DNA of 64,000 nt from Caulobacter soli. Lineage in GTDB: Bacteria; Pseudomonadota; Alphaproteobacteria; Caulobacterales; Caulobacteraceae. The DNA lies in NCBI RefSeq assembly GCF_011045195.1, contig NZ_CP049199.1:1240001-1304000 (forward strand). Reading direction: 5' to 3'. The notes beneath the pieces were generated by a model that was not told where the DNA came from, searched no databases, and saw nothing but the letters and a program-made list of their open reading frames with translations. Position 1 is the first letter of the stretch; every line of letters starts with the position of its first letter. The position numbers and the translations under genes were made by a program. Shown here in pieces: positions 52,072-59,882 of the stretch.

Positions 52072-52108
52072 GCAAGGGGCGGGGACACGCGCATGCGTGT
52101 GCGCCCAA

Positions 52109-52414
52109 TCATTTCAGCAGCAACTGCCCCTGCTTCTTGACCTGACCGGTGATCTTGCCGGCGATCATGCCCAGCAGGCCGGGCAGGACGATATCCATCC
52201 GTACCGAGTCCGCGAACACGGTCAGCACGCCGGAGATCGGCTGACCCATGGCCTGGGCCGAGAAGGTCAGGGCGTCGCCGGTCCAGGTCTTCTGGACATC
52301 CTTCACCATGCCGCCGGTTTGGCTGAGAAGTTGGCCGAACCCTTCCTCGATGCGGCGGCGCGCCTCCGCGGCGCCCAGCGCGTGGGGAATGGTGATGGTG
52401 ACCGGCTTGCTCAT
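52109..52414 (-). CDS. Polyhydroxyalkanoic acid system family protein
   Basis: 101 residues. Matches PHA_gran_rgn-type proteins: VTITIPHALGAAEARRRIEEGFGQLLSQ, VQKTWTGDALTFSAQAMGQPISG, RMDIVLPGLLGMIAGKITGQVKKQGQLLL. Cytoplasmic, possibly linked to PHA granules. Convergent with the iron permease-like gene. Confidence 0.87.
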   Translation of the reverse strand: MSKPVTITIPHALGAAEARRRIEEGFGQLLSQTGGMVKDVQKTWTGDALTFSAQAMGQPISGVLTVFADSVRMDIVLPGLLGMIAGKITGQVKKQGQLLLK

Positions 52415-52540
52415 GGGCGTGGCGCTCCTGCTGTGCGGGTTCTAACGCCCGTCGGCGACATATGGGGGCGAAGAGGCGATATCATACGTCCGAACTTGAC
52501 GTAATGAGCGGCGAAGGTCTGGTCATCCAAGGAGGACGTC

Positions 52541-52750
52541 ATGACCGACATCGCCATGCCCAGCCTGTTTCAGCCCCAGTCGCGCTCGACCCGCTTCACG
52601 CGTCCGGGCCGTCCTCATGGCGTGGTCGGCGCGCTGAACTACGCCGGCGTGCTGCTGGTCTGGAGCGCGCTGTTCGTGTGGGATCCCCGGCTGGCCATGC
52701 AGGTGCTGCGCGAGCGCCGCGCCGACTCTCCGATCCGCCGCCGCGACTAG
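52541..52750 (+). CDS. Small single-span protein of unknown function
   Basis: 69 residues: an Arg-rich polar N-terminus (QPQSRSTRFTRPGRPHG), a hydrophobic stretch GVVGALNYAGVLLVWSALFV and a basic tail. AAGGAGG 5 nt ahead of the ATG is among the strongest ribosome binding sites in the window, which supports a real gene. It lies 32 bp upstream of the enolase-family gene on the same strand. Confidence 0.68.
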   Translation: MTDIAMPSLFQPQSRSTRFTRPGRPHGVVGALNYAGVLLVWSALFVWDPRLAMQVLRERRADSPIRRRD

Positions 52751-52782
52751 CCAAATCCGCCGATCGGTGGGATGGCAGGGAC

Positions 52783-53796
52783 ATGCAGCGCACCGTCTCG
52801 ATCGCCCATGTCAGCCACCGCCTGAAGGCCCCGTTCCGTATCTCGCGCGGGGTCAAGACCGCCGCCGAGGTGGTGGTGGTCGAGGTTGTCGAGGGCGACC
52901 TGATCGGACGCGGCGAGAGCGTGCCCTATGCGCGCTATGACGAGACGGTCGACAGCGTCATCGCCCAGCTTCAGCCGGCGGCCCAGGCCCTGCGCGACGG
53001 GGTGCGGCCACACGACGCCCTGGCGCTGCTGACGGCCGGCGCGGCCCGCAACGCGCTGGACTGCGCCCTCTGGGACCTGCGGGCCAAGCGCGAGGGGCTG
53101 AGCGTCGAGGCCCTGACCGCCCTGCGCGTGCCCGACAGCCTGGTCACCGCCGTCACCGTCAGCCTGGACAGCGTCGAGGCCATGGGCGCGGCCGCCCTGG
53201 CGGTGGCGTCGGCCCCCCTGATCAAGGTCAAGCTGTCGGCCGACGATCCCGCCGCCCGCCTGCTGGCCGTGGCCAGGGCCGCGCCGGACGCTCGGCTGAT
53301 CGTCGATCCCAACGAGGGCTGGGATTTCGCCATCCTCGACGGCCTCAAGCCGGTGCTGTCGGACCTCAACATCGCCCTGGTCGAGCAGCCCTTGCCGGCC
53401 GGACAGGACCAGGCGCTGGAGGGCTATGATCCGCCTTATGTGATCTGCGCCGACGAGTCGGTGCACGTGGCCGAAGACCTGGCCGCCCTGCGCGGCCGCT
53501 ATCGCGCCGTGAACCTCAAGCTCGACAAGGCCGGTGGTCTGACCGAGGCCCTGCTGATGCTGGAGGAGGCCCGCAACCACGGCTTTGAGCTGATGGTCGG
53601 CTGCATGGTGGCCTCGTCCCTGGCCATCGCTCCGGCCCTGCACCTGGCCAGTTCCTGCGCCTTCGCCGACTTCGACGGCCCCTGGTGGCTGGCCCAGGAC
53701 CATCCAGGCGGCTGCCGCGTGGCCGACGGACGAATGACCAGGCCCGCCGAAGGGTTCTGGGGCGATGGCGTGACGGCGACGGGGCTGTGGCTCTAG
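52783..53796 (+). CDS. Dipeptide epimerase-like enolase superfamily enzyme
   Basis: 337 residues of the muconate-lactonizing/L-Ala-D/L-Glu epimerase branch. N-terminal capping domain RISRGVKTAAEVVVVEV. Barrel: catalytic Lys in LIKVKLS (KxK), metal ligands in IVDPNEGWD, LVEQPLP and ICADESVH, second catalytic Lys in NLKLDKAGGL. These enzymes epimerise cell-wall-derived dipeptides or N-acyl amino acids (DgcA-like). The exact substrate is unknown. It ends on CTAG shared with the carotenoid oxygenase gene. Confidence 0.9.
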   Translation: MQRTVSIAHVSHRLKAPFRISRGVKTAAEVVVVEVVEGDLIGRGESVPYARYDETVDSVIAQLQPAAQALRDGVRPHDALALLTAGAARNALDCALWDLRAKREGLSVEALTALRVPDSLVTAVTVSLDSVEAMGAAALAVASAPLIKVKLSADDPAARLLAVARAAPDARLIVDPNEGWDFAILDGLKPVLSDLNIALVEQPLPAGQDQALEGYDPPYVICADESVHVAEDLAALRGRYRAVNLKLDKAGGLTEALLMLEEARNHGFELMVGCMVASSLAIAPALHLASSCAFADFDGPWWLAQDHPGGCRVADGRMTRPAEGFWGDGVTATGLWL

Positions 53797-55244
53797 CCGC
53801 GCAGCATCTGTCGCCCCGCCCAGACCGCGTGTGTCCCGCTGCTGATCTTGTGCGGCAGGGCGATCCGGCACGTCGGGGTCATGGTCCGGGCGTCGACCAC
53901 CAGGCACTCCGACGTCCCCCGGTTCTCGTCGATGATGAAGCTGACCAGATAGCCGTCGTCCTCGTCCACGGCGCCCACGCGTGGCGCGAACGGCGCTTCG
54001 CTGGCGTAGCGGCCGGGCTCCAGGGATAACGACAAGCTCTGGCCCGTCTCCAGGTCGTGCTTGACGAAGCCGTTGAACAGGAACCAGCCAGGCTTGGCGG
54101 TGGTCGAATAGGCGTAGCGGTAGGGCCGTCCCGCATAGGCCTGGTTGAACATCCCGAACTCGAGCACGCGGTCGTCCAGCCGCTGTTCGGTCGTCTCGCC
54201 CGTGGCCAGGTTGAAGCGCCAGCGATGCAGCTTGGGCCGGAAGCTGTGCTCGTCCAGATAGGCCATCAGGTGGCCGTGGCCCTCGGGCGCGTCCTCCAGC
54301 GGGCGCGGCGTGGGGTTCTCCTGGAAATAGCCGTCCAGCACGATCTCGTCGCCGTCCTCGTACGCGTTGAGCCAATGCAGCACATAGGTCGGCGCGGCCT
54401 CGAACCAGCGAACCTCGCCGCCGTGGCGCGGCACGATCCCGAACCGCGAGGGCACGCCCTTGTGCAGGCGCACGGCGTGGATGTCGCGTTCCAGGAGCCC
54501 TGCGTCCCAGAACACCGGCAGGTCGTTGAGGATCGACCAGTTGGCCGTGAACGCCATGTCGTGCGGCAGGCGCGGGCCGGGCAGGTCGATGGCCTGGTAG
54601 ACCGTCCGCCGACCCGAGGCGTCGACCACGCCGTAGTGCATGTAGGGCGCGTGCTTGGAGTAGTTGAAGAACAGCAGCTCGCCGGTCGCCTCGTCGACCT
54701 TGGCGTGGGCCGAGACGCCATCCAGCGGCGCCCAGGCCGCCACGCCCAGGTTTTCCAGCGTCAGGGGATCCAGGCGATAGGCCTCGCCGCACTGGTAGAA
54801 GGTGGCGATCGCCTCGCCGGCATGGACGACGATGTCGGTGCTGGCGGTGTCCTTGAGGCCGCCGTGGGCCCCGAAGCCCGGCCGCCTGGACGTGCCCGGC
54901 CCGTCCGCCAGTCCGCCCCACAGGCTCTCGCCCGCCTCCTGCTCGGCCTCGAAGCCGCGTGTGCGGATGAAGCGGTTGCGGTAGGCGGCCCGGCCGTCCT
55001 TGAATTCGATCTGATGCACCATGCCGTCGCCGTCGAACGGGTGGTAGCGGCCCAGGGGCTGGTGGACAGGGTTTTCGGTGTTGCGCAGATAGACGCCGTC
55101 AAGGTCGGTGGGGATCGCGCCCTCCAGCACCTCCAGCTCGACCGCGTCGACCTCCTCGTGCAGCGGGGTCCACGCGCCGGTCAGGTAAGGATGGTTGGTC
55201 GGCTGGAGCGAGGTGCGGACCGGCGGCAGGCGATCGATCTTCAT
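53793..55244 (-). CDS. Carotenoid oxygenase family protein
   Basis: 483 residues. Beta-propeller dioxygenase of the RPE65/CCD family that cleaves polyene double bonds or lignin-derived stilbenes. Four iron-binding His appear in order: one in GVSAHAKVD, one in PGPRLPHDMAFT, one in VLHWLNAYEDGDE and the last in HKISSGTHAVWAG. HQPLGRYHPFDGDGMVHQI and the LRNTENPV start are family-typical. I start at MKIDRLPPV, as the longer frame upstream has no similarity. No carotenoid synthesis genes are nearby. Confidence 0.92.
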   Translation of the reverse strand: MKIDRLPPVRTSLQPTNHPYLTGAWTPLHEEVDAVELEVLEGAIPTDLDGVYLRNTENPVHQPLGRYHPFDGDGMVHQIEFKDGRAAYRNRFIRTRGFEAEQEAGESLWGGLADGPGTSRRPGFGAHGGLKDTASTDIVVHAGEAIATFYQCGEAYRLDPLTLENLGVAAWAPLDGVSAHAKVDEATGELLFFNYSKHAPYMHYGVVDASGRRTVYQAIDLPGPRLPHDMAFTANWSILNDLPVFWDAGLLERDIHAVRLHKGVPSRFGIVPRHGGEVRWFEAAPTYVLHWLNAYEDGDEIVLDGYFQENPTPRPLEDAPEGHGHLMAYLDEHSFRPKLHRWRFNLATGETTEQRLDDRVLEFGMFNQAYAGRPYRYAYSTTAKPGWFLFNGFVKHDLETGQSLSLSLEPGRYASEAPFAPRVGAVDEDDGYLVSFIIDENRGTSECLVVDARTMTPTCRIALPHKISSGTHAVWAGRQMLRG

Positions 55245-55414
55245 GGTGGTTCCGCCCTGGCTGGATTGGCGTCGTGGCGCGCCTTGAAACCGACAGTAGA
55301 ACCTTGGTCCCGTCGTACAAGCGACGGAAAATCGCACGCACCCCGACCTGCGCCGTTCTTCCGCCGCGCGAAGCGGTCTAGGTCGTTGGCGAGCACGTCC
55401 CACGCGAGGTTTCC

Positions 55415-57412
55415 ATGCCCTTCGACACGCCGCCTTCCGTCGAACAGGTGATCGTCACCGCCGCCCGCCTGCCGCCGGCCGCCGCCGAGGCGGCCTTCTC
55501 GGCGGTGCATCTGAGCGAGAGCGACCTGGCCAAGAGCCAGCGGGTGGACGAGGCGGTCGGCCAAGTGCCCGGCGTCTCGCTGTTTCGGCGCACCTCCAGC
55601 CTGTCGGCCAATCCGACCACTCAGGGCATCAGCCTGCGGGCCATCGCGCCGTCGGGCGCGGGGCGGACCCTGGTCACCCTGGACGGCGTGCCGCTGAACG
55701 ACCCGTTCGGCGGCTGGGTGATCTGGTCACAGCTGGCGCCGGAGTCCCTGACCGGGATCGACATCGTGCGCGGCGCGGGGGCGGGGCCTTACGGCGCCGG
55801 GGCCCTGACCGGGGTCATCGGCCTGAAGGAGCGCGACGCCGGCATCGCCGCCGACGTCTCGGTCGGCAATCTGGGGTCCGAACGCGCCTCGGCGGCGGCG
55901 GTCTCGACCCTGGGCCGGTTCGAGTTCTTCGGCGCGGCCTCCTACGACAAGTCCGACGGCTACGTGCCCGTGCGCGGCCCGGCCCAGGGCGCGGCCGACA
56001 CCCGGACCGACCTGGAGGCCAAGAGCATCTCGGGCCGCGTCGACATGGCCACGGGCCTGGGCCTGCTGTCGCTGCGCGGCGGGTTCTTCGAGGAGGATCG
56101 CGGGGCGGGCCTGGCGGGGGCGCGGGCCAACGCCTCGGGCAACGTGTTCAGCGCCACCCTGGTGCAGGCGCCGCGCGGCGCGGCCCTGGGCTGGAAGCTG
56201 CAGGCCTGGCGACGGACCAGCGACCTGTTCAACAGCTCGGTCGCCGTGGCCGCCGACCGCTCGTCCACCACCCCGGCCAACAGCCAGGACAAGACGCCCG
56301 CCACCGGCTGGGGCCTGAACGGCGCTCTGCGCCAGAAGCTCGGCGGGGTGGAGTGGGAACTGGGCGCCGACGCCCGCCTCAACGACGGCGAGGAGCGCGA
56401 GCGTTACAGCTACATGGCCGGGGCCTACACCCGCAACCGCGTGACGGGCGGCAAGACCTCGGTGGTCGGGGCCTATGCCGACGGCTCGTGGACGACCGGC
56501 CCGTGGCTGGTGGCCGGCGGGCTGCGCCTGGACCACTGGGAGACCACCGACGGCTTTCGTGTCGAGCGCAACGCCCTGACCGGCGCGGTGCTGCTGGACC
56601 AGCGTCCGGCCGACCGCGACGGCGAGGTGGTCAGCGGCCGCCTGGGCGTGACCCGCGACCTGGGTCAGGACACGACCGCCCGGATCGCCGGCTATACCGG
56701 CTTCCGCCCGGCCAGTCTCAACGAGCTCTATCGTCCGTTCCGGGTGGGCAACGACGTCACCGAGGCCAATGCGGGCCTCAAGCCCGAGCGGCTGCAGGGG
56801 CTGGAAGCCGGCGTCTCGCGCAAGGGCGACAAGGGGCTGATCGAGGCCACGGCGTTCTGGAACCGCATCGAGGATCCGATCGTCAACGTCACCCTGGGCG
56901 CCGGCCCCGGGACCTTCCCGATCGGCGGCTTCATCCCGGCCGGCGGCGTGCTGCGCCAGCGCCAGAACGCCGGGACCATCGACGCGATCGGTCTGGAAGG
57001 CCGGGCCGAGCGCAAGGTCGGCGCCGTGACATTGAGCTCCGCCCTGTCGGCGACAGACGCTCGGGTCGACGGCGGCTCGGACGCGCCGCAACTGACCGGC
57101 AAACGCCCGGCCCAGGCCCCGATCTGGAGCGCGACGGCGGGCCTGTCGGCCGAGCTGAGCGAGAAGCTGACCCTGGCCTCCGACCTGACCTGGGAAGGCA
57201 AGCGGTTCGAGGATGACCTCAACAGCCGCGTGCTCGATCCGGCCTGGCGTCTGGACGCGCGCCTGGACTGGCGAGTGCGGCCGCTGGTGACGGCCTATGT
57301 GGCCGGCGACAACCTGCTGGACGCCAACATCCAGACCTCGCGAACGGCGGACGGGGTGGCGGGGTATTCGGCGCCGCGGATCGTGCGGGTGGGGTTGCGC
57401 TTGGCGATCTAG
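55415..57412 (+). CDS. TonB-dependent receptor without visible signal peptide
   Basis: 665 residues. Plug domain: VEQVIVTAARLPP (TonB-box-like) near the N-terminus, LAKSQRVDEAVGQVPGVSLFRR, LVTLDGVPLNDPFGGWVIW and SLTGIDIVRGAGAGPYGAGALTGVI. The beta barrel ends APRIVRVGLRLAI with a C-terminal aliphatic strand. Only eight residues precede the TonB box, with an in-frame stop 36 nt upstream of the ATG, so no export signal is encoded in frame. It may use a start in another frame or be a 5'-truncated gene. Ligand unknown. Confidence 0.85.
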   Translation: MPFDTPPSVEQVIVTAARLPPAAAEAAFSAVHLSESDLAKSQRVDEAVGQVPGVSLFRRTSSLSANPTTQGISLRAIAPSGAGRTLVTLDGVPLNDPFGGWVIWSQLAPESLTGIDIVRGAGAGPYGAGALTGVIGLKERDAGIAADVSVGNLGSERASAAAVSTLGRFEFFGAASYDKSDGYVPVRGPAQGAADTRTDLEAKSISGRVDMATGLGLLSLRGGFFEEDRGAGLAGARANASGNVFSATLVQAPRGAALGWKLQAWRRTSDLFNSSVAVAADRSSTTPANSQDKTPATGWGLNGALRQKLGGVEWELGADARLNDGEERERYSYMAGAYTRNRVTGGKTSVVGAYADGSWTTGPWLVAGGLRLDHWETTDGFRVERNALTGAVLLDQRPADRDGEVVSGRLGVTRDLGQDTTARIAGYTGFRPASLNELYRPFRVGNDVTEANAGLKPERLQGLEAGVSRKGDKGLIEATAFWNRIEDPIVNVTLGAGPGTFPIGGFIPAGGVLRQRQNAGTIDAIGLEGRAERKVGAVTLSSALSATDARVDGGSDAPQLTGKRPAQAPIWSATAGLSAELSEKLTLASDLTWEGKRFEDDLNSRVLDPAWRLDARLDWRVRPLVTAYVAGDNLLDANIQTSRTADGVAGYSAPRIVRVGLRLAI

Positions 57413-57413
57413 T

Positions 57414-57538
57414 CACTTGCCCCCACCTGGCGGCTTCGCCGCCTGTCCGCCCCCATAGGGGGCGGAGGACACCCGCACTGCGCGCCTCTTCCCCCTCCGG
57501 GGGAAGACGACCGCGAAGCGGTCCGTAGGGGGCAAGTG
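57414..57538. repeat. Compound intergenic palindromic repeat (CACTTGCCCCC family)
   Basis: Outer arms CACTTGCCCCC / GGGGGCAAGTG; inner GGCGGCTTCGCCGCC, CCCCCATAGGGGG, TTCCCCCTCCGGGGGAA and GACCGCGAAGCGGTC. Same family as 47899-48019. Between convergent TonB receptor and L,D-transpeptidase genes. Confidence 0.87.
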
Positions 57539-57539
57539 T

Positions 57540-58640
57540 TCACCGCACCGGCTTGCCCTGGAACACCACCTTCGCCCCCTTCACGACCGCCGCGCCCAGT
57601 TCCGCCGCGTCCCAGTTGGTCAGCCGCACACAGCCGTGCGACGCCCGCTTGTTCACCAGCCTCGGGTCCGGGGTCCCGTGGATGCCGTAGGTGTCCTTGG
57701 TCAGGTCGATCCAGGTCGAGCCCACCGGATTGTTCGGCCCAGCCTTGATGGTCAGCTTGCCCGTCGGCTTGCCGAACGTCAGGCGCGTTGGGTCGTAGGT
57801 ATAGGTCGGGCGCGGGGCCACGGTGTTGACCGCCCATTCGCCGACCGGGGCGGGACGCTCGGTGCTGCCGACCGTGGCCGGATAGACCGCCAGCAGCTTG
57901 TCGCCGTCGGCATAGGCCTTGAGCACGCCCTTGGCGTTGTCGATCTCGATGCGGGTGACCTTGCCGTCCAGGCCGTCGGCGCCCAACGCGGCGACGATGA
58001 TCGTGGTCCCGGCCTTGCCGAAGTCGACGCCGGGGTTCAGCGCCTGCAGCAGCGGCTCGTCCATGTGGAACTTCTCGGCCAGGGCCTCCAGCGGCGTGCC
58101 GTAGCCGAGGGCCGGCAACTTGGCCATCGCCTCGTAGTCGTCCTTGGGGATGTCGGGCGTGAACGGGCCGGCGGCGTCCTCGGCGGTGATCACATAGTCG
58201 GTCAGGGCGGGCGCGCCGTCGGCGACCAGGGCGTCCCAGGTGGCGGGGCTCAGCTTGCCGTCGACGGTCAGGCGATGGGCTTCCTGGAAGGCGCTGAGGG
58301 CGATGGTCAGGTTCGAGCCCTCCTGGCCGTCGATGACGCCGGGCGAGAAGTGGGCGCGGTCCAGCAGCACCTGGGCGCGGGTCAGATAGGCCTTCTTGGC
58401 CTCGGGTGTCATGGCGGCGGGATCGAAGGCGGCGGCGTTCACGGCCTGGGCCATCGGCGACGGCGCGGCCGGCGCGGGGGCGGGCGGAGCGGCGACCAGG
58501 GGCGGCGGGGTCTGGGGCGCGGGCGCGGCGGCGGGTTTCGACGCGGCCGGCTTCTGCTGCTGCGGCGCTGGGTCCGAACAGGCGGTGGTGGCCGCCAGGC
58601 AGCCGAGCAGCAGAACGACGGGACGCAGGGTCGAGGGCAT
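57540..58640 (-). CDS. L,D-transpeptidase (YkuD) with peptidoglycan-binding domain
   Basis: 366 residues. Signal peptide with possible lipobox (LAATTAC, imperfect). A Pro/Ala linker, then a PG_binding_1 region (YLTRAQVLLDRAHFSPGVIDGQEGSNLTIALSAFQ), a LysM-like segment and the YkuD domain with HGTPDPRLVNKRASHGCVRLTN; the Cys is catalytic. It forms L,D-crosslinks or attaches lipoproteins to peptidoglycan in the periplasm. GGAG 7 nt ahead of the ATG. Confidence 0.93.
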   Translation of the reverse strand: MPSTLRPVVLLLGCLAATTACSDPAPQQQKPAASKPAAAPAPQTPPPLVAAPPAPAPAAPSPMAQAVNAAAFDPAAMTPEAKKAYLTRAQVLLDRAHFSPGVIDGQEGSNLTIALSAFQEAHRLTVDGKLSPATWDALVADGAPALTDYVITAEDAAGPFTPDIPKDDYEAMAKLPALGYGTPLEALAEKFHMDEPLLQALNPGVDFGKAGTTIIVAALGADGLDGKVTRIEIDNAKGVLKAYADGDKLLAVYPATVGSTERPAPVGEWAVNTVAPRPTYTYDPTRLTFGKPTGKLTIKAGPNNPVGSTWIDLTKDTYGIHGTPDPRLVNKRASHGCVRLTNWDAAELGAAVVKGAKVVFQGKPVR

Positions 58641-58733
58641 GTAACAACTCCGAGGCGGGAACGCCTTGCCCTTCTCAAGCCTTCAGCCATGGCGAAGTTC
58701 CACCACAGGCCCCTGGCGGCCAAGGAGCCCTGA

Positions 58734-59882
58734 TTGAAGATCCTGCGTCGGCTGATCTGGGTGTTGGGCGGGCTGGCGGTGCTGGTCGCCGGCTTCTTCG
58801 CGTGGGTGCTATGGCCCAGCAATCGACCCGCGCCGGCCGTGCCGCCGCCCTCGGCCTCGGCCCCGCGCGAGCCCCTGGCCTATGAGCCGCCGACCTATCT
58901 GCCGTCCAACGATCCGCCGGCCAGCGCGACGTTCGGGGCGGCGCCCGGCGCCTCGCCCGAGGACTGCGACGCCGGCGGGGCCTCGGCCAGTTCGGCTGCG
59001 GTCAACGCCGCTTCGCTGACCAGCCTGACCTGGCAGCCGTTCGGGCGCGAGGAAGTCGGTTGGGAGATCTACGCCCCCCGCGTCGCCAACGAGATCCAGA
59101 CCGCTTGCGCGCCGGGTAGCACCCGTTTCGCCGCCGCCCTGGCGCGCTGGCAGGGCGGGCATGGCCTGAAGTCCACCGGGACCTTCGATCCGGAGACCTT
59201 CAAGGTGATGCTGGTGCGCTGGCACCGGGCTCGCCCGTTCGTGAAGGTCAATGGCGAGGGCATCTGCCCCGGCGCGCCGGCGGTCTCGACCCTGGCCACC
59301 GCCAAGCCGGAGGAAAGCTACGGCGGCAAGACCATCCAACTGCGGCAGGGCGCGATGGACGCCTATCGCCGGATGGTCGCCGAGGCCAAGGCGGCCGGCA
59401 TGGTGCGTGATCCACGTGTGCTGACCATCTTCTCCGGCTTCCGCGACCCGGCCGCGGACGCCGCCCGTTGCGCTCGCGACAACAACTGCCAGGGCGTGTC
59501 GCGCACGATCTGCTCGGCCCACCGCACGGGCCTGGCCATGGACGTGTTCATCGCCGCCGCCCCGGGTTTCGGGCCGGACTCCAGCGCCGACGACAACCGT
59601 CGGGCCATGGCGCGGTCGGACGTCTATCGCTGGATGGTCGCCAACGCCGCGCGGTTCGGCTTCGTCAACTACGTGTTCGAGCCCTGGCACTGGGAGTGGA
59701 CGGGCGAGCCGATGCTGCCGGGCGTGCCGATCAGCAGCCTGCCTCAGGCAGGCTCGGGCAATCCTGGAGACCCGCTGCTCATTCCGCCCGCAGCACCGGC
59801 GCCGGTCGCTGCGACAAGGCCAGCGCCGCCGCCAAAAGGCCGCCCGCCGTCGAAAGCCCCGCCGCGCCGGCCAGCAGGATGA
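58734..59882 (+). CDS. VanY-type D-alanyl-D-alanine carboxypeptidase
   Basis: 382 residues, TTG start with AAGGAG 6 nt ahead. N-terminal membrane anchor (LIWVLGGLAVLVAGFFAWVLW), a Pro-rich linker, a peptidoglycan-binding-like region, then the VanY fold: ILTIFSGFRDPAADAARCAR, CSAHRTGLAMDVF (His263, Asp270 zinc ligands) and EPWHWEWTGEP (His319). Removes terminal D-Ala from stem peptides. The last 35 residues are Pro/Ala low complexity and run antisense to the end of the neighbouring permease. Confidence 0.9.
   Translation: MKILRRLIWVLGGLAVLVAGFFAWVLWPSNRPAPAVPPPSASAPREPLAYEPPTYLPSNDPPASATFGAAPGASPEDCDAGGASASSAAVNAASLTSLTWQPFGREEVGWEIYAPRVANEIQTACAPGSTRFAAALARWQGGHGLKSTGTFDPETFKVMLVRWHRARPFVKVNGEGICPGAPAVSTLATAKPEESYGGKTIQLRQGAMDAYRRMVAEAKAAGMVRDPRVLTIFSGFRDPAADAARCARDNNCQGVSRTICSAHRTGLAMDVFIAAAPGFGPDSSADDNRRAMARSDVYRWMVANAARFGFVNYVFEPWHWEWTGEPMLPGVPISSLPQAGSGNPGDPLLIPPAAPAPVAATRPAPPPKGRPPSKAPPRRPAG

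Noticed and set aside
19829..57538. Repeat elements considered as a CRISPR array
   Set aside because: The repeats are dispersed over tens of kilobases, are palindromic and have no regular spacers or cas genes.
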